The notes: generated by a model not told the origin, from the letters alone. Positions 39,944-50,481 are shown, counted from the stretch's first letter. The stretch is 64,000 bases of DNA from Escherichia hormaechei_A (GCA_042434945.1 CP170191.1:1054001-1118000), one strand, 5' to 3'. Numbers and translations are program-made.

Positions 39944-42900
39944 TGATTGAACGCGGTAAATTTCGCTCACTGACGCTGATTAACTGGAACGGCTTTTTTG
40001 CCCGAACTTTTGACCTTGACGAGCTGGTCACGACGCTTTCTGGCGGTAACGGGGCGGGTAAATCCACCACCATGGCGGCGTTCGTTACGGCGCTGATCCC
40101 CGACCTGACCCTGCTGCATTTCCGTAACACTACGGAAGCCGGGGCCACCAGCGGTTCGCGCGATAAAGGTCTGCACGGTAAGCTGAAAGCGGGTGTCTGT
40201 TATTCGATGCTCGACACCATTAACTCGCGCCACCAGCGCGTGGTGGTCGGTGTGCGTCTGCAACAGGTTGCCGGACGCGATCGTAAAGTGGATATCAAGC
40301 CGTTTGCCATTCAGGGACTGCCGATGTCGGTGCAGCCGACACAGCTGGTGACCGAAACCCTGAACGAACGCCAGGCGCGCGTGCTGCCGCTTAACGAGCT
40401 GAAAGACAAGCTCGAGGCGATGGAAGGCGTGCAGTTTAAACAGTTCAACTCCATTACTGATTACCACTCGCTGATGTTCGATCTGGGCATCATCGCGCGT
40501 CGTCTGCGCTCCGCATCTGACCGTAGCAAATTCTATCGTCTGATCGAAGCTTCGCTGTATGGCGGGATCTCCAGTGCCATTACCCGTTCTCTGCGCGACT
40601 ACCTGTTGCCAGAAAACAGCGGCGTGCGTAAAGCGTTCCAGGACATGGAAGCGGCGCTGCGTGAAAACCGTATGACGCTGGAAGCGATTCGTGTCACCCA
40701 GTCGGACCGCGACCTGTTTAAGCATCTGATCAGCGAAGCCACCAACTACGTGGCGGCGGACTACATGCGTCACGCCAACGAGCGCCGTGTCCATCTCGAC
40801 AAAGCCCTGGAGTTTCGTCGCGAGCTACATACTTCGCGTCAGCAACTGGCGGCTGAGCAGTACAAACACGTCGATATGGCGCGTGAGCTGGCAGAGCACA
40901 ACGGTGCCGAAGGCGATCTGGAAGCGGATTATCAGGCGGCCAGTGATCACCTGAACCTGGTGCAAACCGCACTGCGTCAGCAGGAGAAGATCGAACGCTA
41001 CGAAGCGGATCTCGATGAGCTGCAGATCCGTCTGGAAGAGCAAAATGAAGTGGTGGCAGAAGCCATCGAACGCCAGGAAGAGAATGAGGCTCGTGCGGAA
41101 GCTGCCGAACTGGAAGTGGACGAGCTGAAAAGCCAGCTTGCTGACTACCAGCAGGCGCTGGACGTCCAGCAAACGCGCGCGATCCAGTATAACCAGGCGA
41201 TTGCTGCGCTTAATCGTGCCAAAGAACTGTGCCATCTGCCGGACTTAACCGCCGACTGCGCCGCCGAATGGCTGGAAACCTTCCAGGCGAAAGAGCTGGA
41301 AGCGACTGAAAAAATGCTCTCTCTTGAGCAGAAAATGAGCATGGCGCAAACCGCGCACAGCCAGTTTGAGCAGGCTTATCAGCTGGTGGTGGCAATCAAC
41401 GGCCCACTGGCGCGTAACGAGGCGTGGGATGTCGCTCGCGAACTATTGCGCGAAGGGGTCGATCAGCGTCACCTGGCAGAGCAGGTTCAGCCGCTGCGGA
41501 TGCGATTAAGCGAACTGGAACAGCGTCTACGCGAGCAGCAAGAAGCTGAGCGTCTGCTGGCAGATTTCTGCAAACGTCAGGGCAAGAATTTTGATATCGA
41601 CGAACTGGAAGCCCTGCATCAGGAACTGGAAGCACGCATTGCCTCTCTTTCCGATAGCGTGTCTAACGCCCGTGAAGAGCGCATGGCACTGCGCCAGGAG
41701 CAGGAACAGCTGCAGTCTCGCATTCAGAGTTTGATGCAGCGTGCGCCGGTTTGGCTGGCAGCGCAAAACAGTCTCAACCAGTTGAGCGAACAGTGCGGCG
41801 AAGAGTTTACCTCCAGCCAGGACGTCACCGAATATCTGCAACAGTTGCTGGAGCGTGAGCGAGAGGCGATTGTTGAACGCGATGAAGTGGGCGCGCGCAA
41901 AAACGCCGTCGATGAAGAGATCGAACGTTTAAGCCAGCCTGGCGGCTCTGAAGATCAGCGTCTGAACGCGCTGGCGGAGCGTTTTGGTGGTGTGCTGCTG
42001 TCAGAAATTTATGACGACGTTAGCCTGGAAGATGCGCCGTACTTCTCAGCGCTGTATGGCCCGTCACGCCACGCCATCGTGGTGCCAGATCTGTCACAGG
42101 TAACTGAACACCTGGAAGGCTTGACCGATTGCCCGGAAGATCTCTATCTGATCGAAGGAGATCCGCAGTCATTCGATGACAGCGTGTTCAGCGTTGATGA
42201 GCTGGAAAAAGCGGTAGTGGTGAAAATCGCCGATCGTCAGTGGCGTTATTCACGTTTCCCGGAAGTGCCGCTGTTTGGTCGTGCTGCGCGTGAAAGCCGT
42301 ATTGAAAGCCTCCATGCCGAGCGTGAAGTGCTTTCCGAACGCTTCGCCACGCTCTCCTTTGATGTACAGAAAACTCAGCGTCTGCATCAGGCGTTCAGCC
42401 GCTTTATCGGCAGTCATCTGGCGGTTGCGTTTGAGTCTGACCCGGAAGCAGAAATCCGTCAACTGAACAGCCGTCGCGTCGAACTGGAGCGGGCGTTAAG
42501 TAATCATGAAAATGATAACCAGCAGCAGCGTATTCAGTTTGAGCAGGCGAAAGAGGGCGTTACGGCGCTGAACCGCATTCTGCCGCGTCTCAACCTGTTG
42601 GCTGATGACAGCCTGGCGGATCGCGTCGATGAAATCCGCGAACGTCTGGATGAAGCCCAGGAAGCCGCGCGTTTTGTTCAGCAGTTTGGCAATCAACTGG
42701 CGAAACTGGAACCGATTGTTTCGGTATTGCAGAGCGACCCGGAACAGTTCGAACAGTTAAAAGAAGATTACGCGTACTCTCAGCAGATGCAGCGCGATGC
42801 CCGTCAGCAGGCGTTTGCCCTGACGGAAGTGGTGCAGCGTCGTGCGCACTTTAGCTATTCTGACTCGGCAGAAATGCTTAGCGGTAACAGCGATCTCAAC

Positions 42901-44391
42901 GAAAAACTGCGTGAACGTCTGGAACAGGCGGAAGCGGAGCGTACCCGCGCTCGCGAAGCGTTGCGCGGTCACGCAGCGCAGTTGAGTCAGTACAACCAGG
43001 TGCTGGCTTCGCTGAAAAGTTCTTACGACACCAAAAAAGAGCTACTCAACGATCTGCAACGTGAATTGCAGGATATCGGCGTGCGTGCTGATAGCGGGGC
43101 AGAAGAGCGGGCGCGTATTCGCCGTGACGAGCTGCATGCGCAACTGAGCAATAACCGTTCACGCCGCAATCAACTGGAAAAAGCGCTTACCTTCTGCGAA
43201 GCGGAGATGGACAACCTGACCCGCAAACTGCGCAAGCTGGAGCGGGATTACTTTGAGATGCGCGAGCAGGTAGTGACCGCCAAAGCGGGCTGGTGTGCGG
43301 TGATGCGCATGGTGAAAGATAACGGCGTTGAGCGCCGCTTACACCGTCGTGAGCTGGCTTATCTCTCCGCTGATGATTTGCGTTCCATGTCGGATAAGGC
43401 GTTAGGTGCGCTGCGTCTGGCGGTGGCGGATAACGAACATCTGCGCGACGTGCTGCGCATGTCGGAAGATCCGAAACGTCCGGAGCGTAAAATTCAGTTC
43501 TTCGTGGCGGTTTATCAGCATCTGCGTGAACGTATTCGTCAGGATATTATTCGTACCGATGATCCGGTGGAAGCTATCGAACAGATGGAGATTGAACTTA
43601 GCCGTCTGACCGAAGAATTAACCTCCCGTGAACAGAAACTGGCGATCAGTTCCCGCAGCGTGGCGAACATCATTCGCAAAACCATTCAGCGCGAGCAGAA
43701 CCGTATCCGTATGCTCAACCAGGGGTTGCAGAACGTATCGTTTGGTCAGGTGAACAGCGTGCGTCTCAACGTGAACGTGCGTGAAACGCACGCCATGCTA
43801 CTGGATGTGCTCTCTGAACAGCACGAGCAGCATCAGGATCTGTTTAACAGCAACCGTTTGACCTTCTCGGAAGCGCTGGCGAAACTGTATCAACGTCTTA
43901 ACCCGCAGATTGATATGGGGCAGCGCACGCCGCAGACCATCGGTGAAGAACTGCTGGATTACCGCAACTATCTGGAAATGGAAGTTGAGGTTAACCGTGG
44001 TTCCGATGGCTGGCTGCGCGCAGAGTCTGGTGCATTGTCGACCGGTGAGGCGATTGGTACCGGTATGTCGATTCTGGTGATGGTGGTACAAAGCTGGGAA
44101 GATGAATCTCGCCGCCTGCGCGGTAAAGATATCTCTCCTTGCCGCCTGCTGTTCCTCGATGAAGCAGCGCGACTGGATGCTCGTTCTATCGCCACGCTGT
44201 TTGAATTGTGTGAGCGTTTGCAAATGCAACTCATCATCGCAGCGCCGGAAAATATCAGCCCGGAGAAAGGCACCACCTATAAACTGGTGCGTAAAGTCTT
44301 CCAGAATACCGAACACGTTCATGTCGTCGGCCTGCGAGGATTTGCGCCGCAGCCACCGGAGTCATTACCGGGCACGGCTGACGCCTCTTAA
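39943..44391 (+). CDS. mukB: Chromosome partition protein MukB
   Basis: SMC-like ATPase of MukBEF, compacting and segregating the chromosome together with topoisomerase IV and MatP. It has 1482 residues. N-head Walker A GGNGAGKSTT near residue 34, long coiled coils (about 275-645 and 800-1100), a hinge (about 645-800), then C-head with signature LSTGEAIGTGMSIL near 1364 and Walker B LLFLDEAARLD near 1402. The extreme C-terminus (PPESLPGTADAS) is shorter and different from K-12 (1486 residues as I recall). The change marks the left edge of block D. Confidence 0.98.
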   Translation: MIERGKFRSLTLINWNGFFARTFDLDELVTTLSGGNGAGKSTTMAAFVTALIPDLTLLHFRNTTEAGATSGSRDKGLHGKLKAGVCYSMLDTINSRHQRVVVGVRLQQVAGRDRKVDIKPFAIQGLPMSVQPTQLVTETLNERQARVLPLNELKDKLEAMEGVQFKQFNSITDYHSLMFDLGIIARRLRSASDRSKFYRLIEASLYGGISSAITRSLRDYLLPENSGVRKAFQDMEAALRENRMTLEAIRVTQSDRDLFKHLISEATNYVAADYMRHANERRVHLDKALEFRRELHTSRQQLAAEQYKHVDMARELAEHNGAEGDLEADYQAASDHLNLVQTALRQQEKIERYEADLDELQIRLEEQNEVVAEAIERQEENEARAEAAELEVDELKSQLADYQQALDVQQTRAIQYNQAIAALNRAKELCHLPDLTADCAAEWLETFQAKELEATEKMLSLEQKMSMAQTAHSQFEQAYQLVVAINGPLARNEAWDVARELLREGVDQRHLAEQVQPLRMRLSELEQRLREQQEAERLLADFCKRQGKNFDIDELEALHQELEARIASLSDSVSNAREERMALRQEQEQLQSRIQSLMQRAPVWLAAQNSLNQLSEQCGEEFTSSQDVTEYLQQLLEREREAIVERDEVGARKNAVDEEIERLSQPGGSEDQRLNALAERFGGVLLSEIYDDVSLEDAPYFSALYGPSRHAIVVPDLSQVTEHLEGLTDCPEDLYLIEGDPQSFDDSVFSVDELEKAVVVKIADRQWRYSRFPEVPLFGRAARESRIESLHAEREVLSERFATLSFDVQKTQRLHQAFSRFIGSHLAVAFESDPEAEIRQLNSRRVELERALSNHENDNQQQRIQFEQAKEGVTALNRILPRLNLLADDSLADRVDEIRERLDEAQEAARFVQQFGNQLAKLEPIVSVLQSDPEQFEQLKEDYAYSQQMQRDARQQAFALTEVVQRRAHFSYSDSAEMLSGNSDLNEKLRERLEQAEAERTRAREALRGHAAQLSQYNQVLASLKSSYDTKKELLNDLQRELQDIGVRADSGAEERARIRRDELHAQLSNNRSRRNQLEKALTFCEAEMDNLTRKLRKLERDYFEMREQVVTAKAGWCAVMRMVKDNGVERRLHRRELAYLSADDLRSMSDKALGALRLAVADNEHLRDVLRMSEDPKRPERKIQFFVAVYQHLRERIRQDIIRTDDPVEAIEQMEIELSRLTEELTSREQKLAISSRSVANIIRKTIQREQNRIRMLNQGLQNVSFGQVNSVRLNVNVRETHAMLLDVLSEQHEQHQDLFNSNRLTFSEALAKLYQRLNPQIDMGQRTPQTIGEELLDYRNYLEMEVEVNRGSDGWLRAESGALSTGEAIGTGMSILVMVVQSWEDESRRLRGKDISPCRLLFLDEAARLDARSIATLFELCERLQMQLIIAAPENISPEKGTTYKLVRKVFQNTEHVHVVGLRGFAPQPPESLPGTADAS

Positions 44392-44408
44392 CCCGGGGTG
44401 CGACAAAT

Positions 44409-44434
44409 AGCGGCGCTCATGCGCCGCTTTTTTT
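44409..44434 (+). terminator. mukB operon terminator
   Basis: AGCGGCG-CTCAT-GCGCCGCT hairpin (one unpaired base) followed by TTTTTT, 17 bp after mukB. Confidence 0.92.
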
Positions 44435-44570
44435 ATTCACTTAACTTGTGTTCAGGGCTGCGTTATCTTTAAACTTCTTTACATAAGGTAAGGCAGCAGC
44501 GAGTATGCCTTTCTATACTGAAGGAAATCTCCAGAATAATGGGCATGTCGTGAAAAACAGGGGGCAAGGG

Positions 44571-46393
44571 ATGTTGCTTAAGAAAAATCGTGGTCGTCAG
44601 CTGTCTGCGCTGAGTTTGTGCCTGACAGTGATGTTTGCTCCACTGTTTACCGCTCAGGCCGATGAGCCTGAAATTGTACCGACTGACAGCTCCGCGACGA
44701 TGGGCGCGCAGCCGACGTCGCTGTCACAACCGCTGGATCAGTCTCCGGCGACGGCCATCATGGCCGGCATTAAACCGCTGCCGGAAGGCATCGATACTGA
44801 ATCATTACGCCAGCAGCTTATGACCGGCCTGCCCTCGGGCTATACTCCTGCTTATATTAACCAGCTCACGCTGCTTTACGCTGCGCGCGATATGAAACCG
44901 ATGTGGGAAAATCGCGAGGCGGTACGAGCCTTCCAGCAGCAGCTGGCTGAAGTGGCGATTGCAGGCTTTCAGCCGCAGTTCACGACCTGGGTTGAGCTCC
45001 TGACCGACCCTGCCGTTACCGGACAGGCGCGTGACGTGGTGCTGTCTGATGCCATGATGGGCTACTTACAGTTTGTGGCGGGGATTTCGGTGAACGGCAA
45101 CCGCTGGTTATACAGCAGTAAACCGTACAAGCTGGCGACGCCTGCGCTGTCCGTCATTAATCAGTGGCAGCTGTCGCTGGATAACGGCGAACTGCCGCGC
45201 TTTATCGCAAGCCTTGCGCCTGCCCATCCGCAATATGCCACGATGCATCAGTCGCTTCTTGAGCTGGTTGCGGATTCCCGCCCGTGGCCTCAGCTGCGTG
45301 GCACCACAACGCTGCGTCCGGGGCAGTGGAGCAGCGATGTGCCTGCGATCCGCGAAATTATGAAACGCTCCGGCATTCTTGACAGCGGCCCTAAAATTGC
45401 TCTGCCCGGTGACGAGACGCAAAATGCGGTCGTCAGCCCGTCGGCGCCGGTAAAAGAGAAAACGGCCGTTGCGTTGAGCAATAAGCCCGCCGCTTACGAT
45501 CGCGAGCTGGTCGCCGCAGTGAAGCAGTTCCAGGCCGCGCAGGGGCTTGGCGCTGACGGCGTGATTGGTCCATCTACTCGCGACTGGCTGAACGTCTCTC
45601 CGGCCCAGCGGGCAGGAGTGCTGGCGTTGAATATCCAGCGATTGCGCTTGCTGCCACAGAGCTTTCTACCGGGATCATGGTTAACATTCCGGCCTATTCG
45701 CTGGTCTACTATCAGAACGGCAATCAGGTGCTGGATTCGCGAGTCATTGTCGGTCGCCCCGATCGCAAAACGCCGATGATGAGCAGTGCCCTTAACAACG
45801 TAGTGGTAAACCCGCCGTGGAACGTACCTCCAACTCTGGCACGCAAAGATATTCTGCCAAAAGTGCGCAACGATCCGGGATATCTCGAAAGCCATGGCTA
45901 TACGGTGATGCGCGGCTGGAACAGCAGAGAAGCGATTGACCCATGGCAGGTTGACTGGTCTACAATCACGGCCTCGAATTTACCGTTCCGCTTCCAGCAG
46001 GCTCCAGGCCCACGGAACTCGCTGGGGCGCTATAAATTCAATATGCCGAGTTCAGAGGCCATTTATTTGCATGACACGCCGAACCACAATCTGTTCAAGC
46101 GTGATACACGCGCATTGAGCTCAGGCTGTGTACGAGTGAATAAAGCTTCCGATCTGGCGAATATGCTGTTGCAGGATGCAGGCTGGAATGACAAACGTAT
46201 TTCTGATGCGCTGAAGCAGGGTGATACACGTTACGTCAATATTCGGCAGTCGATTCCGGTGAATCTCTACTACCTGACGGCCTTTGTTGGTGCAGATGGT
46301 CGTACCCAGTATCGTACAGATATTTACAATTATGATCTGCCTGCGCGATCCAGCTCGCAAATCGTATCGAAAGCGGAACAATTAATCAGGTAA
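44571..46393 (+). pseudogene. ldtD: L,D-transpeptidase LdtD (YcbB), frameshifted
   Basis: LdtD forms 3-3 crosslinks in peptidoglycan and can give beta-lactam tolerance. The frame starts at 44571 (RBS GGGGGCAAGGG), with a signal/anchor segment (about 8-32) and a peptidoglycan-binding domain ([23 protein letters not shown] near 318). After CTG CC (45651-45655) one base is missing. Reading then runs to a stop at 45779 with unrelated residues (424 codons from an upstream ATG). The correct frame resumes as [30 protein letters not shown], and ends at 46393 with YkuD catalytic motif SSGCVRV (Cys codon 46127-46129). Restoring one base gives 607 residues; K-12 has 615. N-terminal part is divergent; the rest matches K-12. 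It could be real loss or a sequencing error. Confidence 0.88.
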
Positions 46394-46573
46394 ATGAAGT
46401 AGTTCGGGGAAATCAGTTGTCGTAATAATTAGCATGATTGGGGGCGATTCTCTGCAGCCCCCGTCACTGCTGGGGTTGAGTCATCTTGACGTCTGCTTTA
46501 CGGGCGGTTAAGGTGCCTCTTGTGCGCCAGAAGTGCATATAAACGATAACATTGACCTGTAGACTTGATTATC

Positions 46574-47122
46574 ATGGACAAATTCGACGCTAATCGCCGC
46601 AAATTGCTGGCGCTTGGTGGCGTTGCACTCGGTGCCGCCATCCTGCCGACCCCTGCGTTTGCAACACTCTCTACCCCACGCCCGCGCATTTTGACACTCA
46701 ATAATCTTCATACCGGAGAGTCAATCAAAGCGGAGTTTTTCGATGGCAGAGGCTATATTCAGGAAGAATTGGCAAAACTTAACCATTTTTTCCGCGATTA
46801 CCGCGCGAACAAAATAAAGTCCATCGACCCAGGATTATTCGACCAGTTGTATCGCCTGCAAGGGTTGTTAGGCACGCGCAAACCGGTGCAACTCATTTCC
46901 GGTTATCGTTCTATTGATACCAACAATGAACTACGCGCCCGCAGCCGTGGAGTAGCGAAGAAAAGCTATCACACTAAAGGCCAGGCGATGGATTTCCATA
47001 TTGAAGGTATCGCGTTAAGCAATATTCGCAAAGCCGCGTTATCTATGCGCGCAGGTGGTGTAGGATATTACCCACGTAGTAACTTTGTGCATATTGATAC
47101 CGGGCCAGCACGGCACTGGTAG
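46574..47122 (+). CDS. mepK: Murein DD-endopeptidase MepK
   Basis: Periplasmic peptidoglycan hydrolase (formerly ycbK) cutting 3-3 and 4-3 crosslinks, helping insertion of new strands. It has 182 residues, with a twin-arginine type signal (NRRKLLALGGVALGAAILP, cleaved near AFA). Peptidase M15-like zinc site residues are in YHTKGQAMDFH and FVHIDTGPARHW. Start chosen at MDKFDANRR. It sits beside ldtD, whose 3-3 links it can cut, so a broken ldtD may relieve the need for it. Confidence 0.95.
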   Translation: MDKFDANRRKLLALGGVALGAAILPTPAFATLSTPRPRILTLNNLHTGESIKAEFFDGRGYIQEELAKLNHFFRDYRANKIKSIDPGLFDQLYRLQGLLGTRKPVQLISGYRSIDTNNELRARSRGVAKKSYHTKGQAMDFHIEGIALSNIRKAALSMRAGGVGYYPRSNFVHIDTGPARHW

Positions 47123-47148
47123 CAATCGCTTAACGAAACAGGGGCAGT

Positions 47149-47796
47149 ATGAACTATCGTATTATTCCGGTCACCGCATTCTCCCAGAACTGTTCATTAA
47201 TCTGGTGTGAACAAACCCGTCTGGCCGCACTGGTCGATCCTGGCGGCGATGCGGAAAAAATCAAACAGGAAGTTGATGACAGCGGCCTGACACTGATGCA
47301 GATCCTGCTGACGCATGGTCATCTGGACCACGTTGGCGCAGCGGCGGAACTGGCGCAACATTACGGCGTGCCAGTTTTTGGCCCGGAAAAAGAAGATGAG
47401 TTCTGGCTGCAAGGCTTGCCTGCGCAAAGTCGTATGTTTGGTCTGGAAGAGTGCCAGCCGCTGACGCCAGATCGTTGGCTGAACGAAGGCGATACCATCA
47501 GCATAGGGAATGTGACTTTACAGGTGTTACATTGCCCTGGGCATACGCCGGGTCATGTAGTGTTTTTTGATGATCGGGCAAAGCTGCTGATTTCTGGCGA
47601 TGTTATTTTCAAAGGCGGAGTAGGGCGCAGTGACTTCCCGCGTGGCGATCATAATCAACTGATTTCTTCAATCAAAGATAAATTGCTGCCACTGGGGGAT
47701 GACGTGACATTTATTCCGGGTCACGGACCATTATCCACACTTGGTTATGAACGCCTGCATAATCCCTTCCTGCAAGACGAAATGCCCGTCTGGTAA
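47149..47796 (+). CDS. ycbL: YcbL, metallo-beta-lactamase fold hydrolase (type II glyoxalase-like)
   Basis: 215 residues with the zinc motif THGHLDHVG near residue 55, GHTPGHVVFF near 132, GDVIFKGGVGRSDF near 152 and a C-terminal PGHGPLS. It is the enterobacterial YcbL, with reported glyoxalase II activity in Salmonella. It is 26 bp downstream of mepK, probably cotranscribed. Confidence 0.94.
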   Translation: MNYRIIPVTAFSQNCSLIWCEQTRLAALVDPGGDAEKIKQEVDDSGLTLMQILLTHGHLDHVGAAAELAQHYGVPVFGPEKEDEFWLQGLPAQSRMFGLEECQPLTPDRWLNEGDTISIGNVTLQVLHCPGHTPGHVVFFDDRAKLLISGDVIFKGGVGRSDFPRGDHNQLISSIKDKLLPLGDDVTFIPGHGPLSTLGYERLHNPFLQDEMPVW

Positions 47797-47801
47797 GGCA
47801 C

Positions 47802-47829
47802 ATAAAAAAGCCCGCTTTTAATGCGGGCC
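47802..47829. terminator. Hairpin between ycbL and aspC
   Basis: AGCCCGC-TTTTAAT-GCGGGCCT hairpin. Its A-run (AAAAAA) lies on the left, so the best T-tract is for minus-strand transcripts arriving past the REPs from aspC. It may still end ycbL transcripts. Confidence 0.65.
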
Positions 47830-47859
47830 TGGATTTCTGGCAAAGTGCGCTTTGTTTAT

Positions 47860-47957
47860 GCCGGATGCGGCACGAGCGCCTTATCCGGCCTACAAAATCG
47901 TGCAAATTCAAAATATTGCAGGGGACGCGTAGGCCTGATAAGCGTAGCGCATCAGGC
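47860..47957. repeat. Pair of REP sequences (BIME)
   Basis: Two palindromic units in opposite styles: GCCGGATGCGGC...GCCTTATCCGGC at 47860-47889, and GCCTGATAAGCG...CGCATCAGGC at 47933-47957, separated by a 43-bp spacer. It lies between convergent ycbL and aspC, a usual BIME position. Confidence 0.9.
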
Positions 47958-48017
47958 AATGTTACGTTTGTCATCAGTCTCAGCCCGCTTTTCAGCGGGC
48001 TTCATTGTTTTTAATGC

Positions 48018-49208
48018 TTACAGCACTGCCACAATCGCTTCGCACAGCGGAGCCATGTTATCTGGTGTCATCCCGGCCACATTTACGCGACCAGAAGCAA
48101 CCGCATATACGCCAAACTCTTCGCGCAGACGCAGCACTTGTTCTTTTGTCAGGCCACTGAAGGAGAACATGCCGTTCTGTTTGATGATAAAGCTGAAGTC
48201 GCGGTTTGCGCCTTTTTCCTGCAGCGTATTGACGAACAACTGACGCATACGCTGAATACGCTGGCGCATATCAGTCAGCTCTTGTTCCCAAATCGCACGT
48301 AACGCATCGTTGCTCAGGATGGTGGCAACAACAGAAGCGCCGTGTGCTGGTGGGTTAGAGTAGTTAGCGCGAATCGCCGCTTTCATTTGGCTGAATGCGC
48401 GATCAACGGTTTCACTGTCGGCAGCAACCAGAGTACAAGCGCCAACACGCTCGTTGTACAGGCCAAAGTTTTTAGAGTAGGAACTGGCAACAATCAGCTC
48501 TTTATGCATAGCCGCGAAAGCGCGCAGTCCTTCAGCATCTTCTTCCAGACCACGGGCAAAACCCTGGTAAGCGAAGTCAAACAGCGGTAACCAGCCTTTC
48601 TCAACGGAGAGTTGTGCCAGTGTCTGCCATTGTTCCAGCGTAGGGTCGATACCGGTTGGGTTATGGCAGCAGCCATGGAACAGCACTACGTCGCCAGCCT
48701 GAGCTTCATTCAGGCTGTTAATCAGTGCATCGAAGTCAAGAGTGTGATTTTCCGCATCATAATAAGCGTATTCACGAACTTCCAGACCTGCAGAGTTAAA
48801 GACGCTCTTATGGTTCGGCCAGCTTGGGTTGCTCACCCACACTCGCTTAACGCTGGTATTTTTTGCCAGGAAATCGGCAGCTACGCGTAGTGCGCCAGTG
48901 CCCCCCGGAGTCTGTGCCGTGCGAGCACGTTTGTCATTGATCAGGGCGCTACCTTTACCAAACAGCAGTTCCTGAGTGCAGCGACCAAATTCAGGGATGC
49001 CGTCAATGCCGAGGTAATTTTTGGTGGTTTCATTTTCGAGCAGATACTGTTCAGCCTTTTTCACGCTGGTCAGTACCGGGGTTTTGCCCGTCTCATCTTT
49101 ATAGACACCAATCCCGAGGTTAATTTTGCCGGGACGTTCATCGGCACGAAACAGATCGGCCAGGCCCAGAATCGGGTCGGCAGGAGCGGCGGTAATGTTC
49201 TCAAACAT
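48018..49208 (-). CDS. aspC: Aspartate aminotransferase
   Basis: PLP transaminase making aspartate from oxaloacetate and also acting on aromatic amino acids. It has 396 residues, with PLP lysine in SSYSKNFGLYNERVG near residue 246, and HGCCHNPTGIDPT near 190. Its 3' side carries hairpin AGCCCGCTTTTCAGCGGGCT (47982-48001), 17 bp beyond the stop. It lies downstream of ompF on the same strand but after a terminator. Confidence 0.98.
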   Translation of the reverse strand: MFENITAAPADPILGLADLFRADERPGKINLGIGVYKDETGKTPVLTSVKKAEQYLLENETTKNYLGIDGIPEFGRCTQELLFGKGSALINDKRARTAQTPGGTGALRVAADFLAKNTSVKRVWVSNPSWPNHKSVFNSAGLEVREYAYYDAENHTLDFDALINSLNEAQAGDVVLFHGCCHNPTGIDPTLEQWQTLAQLSVEKGWLPLFDFAYQGFARGLEEDAEGLRAFAAMHKELIVASSYSKNFGLYNERVGACTLVAADSETVDRAFSQMKAAIRANYSNPPAHGASVVATILSNDALRAIWEQELTDMRQRIQRMRQLFVNTLQEKGANRDFSFIIKQNGMFSFSGLTKEQVLRLREEFGVYAVASGRVNVAGMTPDNMAPLCEAIVAVL

Positions 49209-49336
49209 GACGAGGTTCCATTATGGTTACAGAAGGGAAGTCCGCTATCAGGGTAACGGGAGATTTACAAAATTCCAACTATTACTGATGAAAACTCAGG
49301 CTGTTTTTGCAAGACGTGAGATTGCTCTGGAAGGTA

Positions 49337-49367
49337 TAAAAAAAACAGGACCAAAGTCCTGTTTTTT
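49337..49367 (-). terminator. ompF terminator
   Basis: AACAGGAC-CAAA-GTCCTGTT arms flanked by A-runs and T-runs. On the minus strand T residues follow directly. It lies 26 bp after the ompF stop. Confidence 0.93.
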
Positions 49368-49392
49368 CGGCATTTAACAAAGAGGTGTGCTA

Positions 49393-50481
49393 TTAGAACT
49401 GGTAAACGATACCCACAGCAACGGTGTCGTCTGAACCTACGCCCAGTTTGTTGTCAGAATCGATCTGGTTGATGATGTAGTCAACATAGGTGGACATGTT
49501 TTTGTTGAAGTAGTAGGTTGCGCCCACTTCAAAGTAGTTCACCAGATCAACATCACCGATACCTTCTACGTCTTTCGCTTTAGATTTGGTGTAAGCGATG
49601 GACGGACGCAGACCGAAATCGAACTGGTATTGCGCAACTAACAGAACGTCTTGCGTTTTGTTGGCGAAGCCGCTGGTGTTTGTAAATTTATTAGTGATCG
49701 GCGTAGCGTTACGGGTTTCACCGTAGTTCGCTGCCAGGTAGATGTTGTTCGCGTCGTACTTCAGACCAGTAGCCCACTGTTCAGCTTTTTTACCGTTGCC
49801 AAGAGGTTGAGCTTCTTGCAGGTTGGTACGGTCAGCTGCACCATAAGCACCAACGATACCAAAGCCTTCGTATTCGTAGCTGATAGAACCGCCAACACCG
49901 TCGCCGTTAGAGCGGCGTGCAGTGTCACGCTCGTTTTTACCCAGGTACTGAACAGCGAAGTTCAGGCCATCAACCAGACCAAAGAAGTTGGAGTTACGAT
50001 AGGTAGCAACGCCGCCAACACGACCAACGAAGAAGTCATCGCTGTATGCCGTGTCACCGCCAAACTCAGGCAGCATATCGGTGTAACCCAGTGCATCATA
50101 AACCACACCGTAGTTACGGCCGTAATCGAAAGAACCAACGTCAGCGTATTTAAGACCCGCGAATGCCAGACGCGTTTTGTTACCAGTTTGAGCGTCAGCG
50201 CCTTCAGAGTTGTTACCCTGGAAGTTATATTCCCACTGACCATAACCGGTCAGATCGGAATTGATTTGAGTTTCCCCTTTAAAACCAAGACGGGCATAGG
50301 TCATGTCGCCATTGCCACCGTAACTGTTTTCACCGTTACCCTTGGAGAAATAATGCAGACCGACAGCTTTACCGTACAGATCTACTTTGTTGCCATCTTT
50401 GTTATAGATTTCTGCAGCGTTTGCAGTACCTGCTACTAACAGAGCAGGGACGATCACTGCCAGAATATTGCGCTTCATCAT
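49393..50481 (-). CDS. ompF: Outer-membrane porin OmpF
   Basis: Trimeric 16-strand porin for small hydrophilic solutes and many antibiotics. It has 362 residues, starting [22 protein letters not shown] (signal peptide). Loop 3 constriction motif PEFGGD near residue 135 and C-terminal Phe (VGIVYQF) are both present. It appears identical to K-12 OmpF by memory. OmpR sites lie upstream, and the leader (near 50482-50500) is where the MicF sRNA pairs in E. coli. Confidence 0.98.

Noticed and set aside
45640..45690. Programmed ribosomal frameshift in ldtD
   Set aside because: No slippery heptamer or downstream pseudoknot is seen at CTGCCACAGAG, and the family reads the gene in one frame.
45677..46393. 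The downstream ldtD frame as an independent 238-residue gene
   Set aside because: It has no good RBS and no signal peptide. It is the catalytic C-terminus of LdtD, and one added base joins it to the upstream frame.
47860..47957. Possible attachment site or sRNA between ycbL and aspC
   Set aside because: The palindromes fit standard REP/BIME units, which are common between convergent genes.
49651..50439. A 262-codon open frame antisense to ompF
   Set aside because: Mirror of a strongly biased porin gene; no family resemblance.
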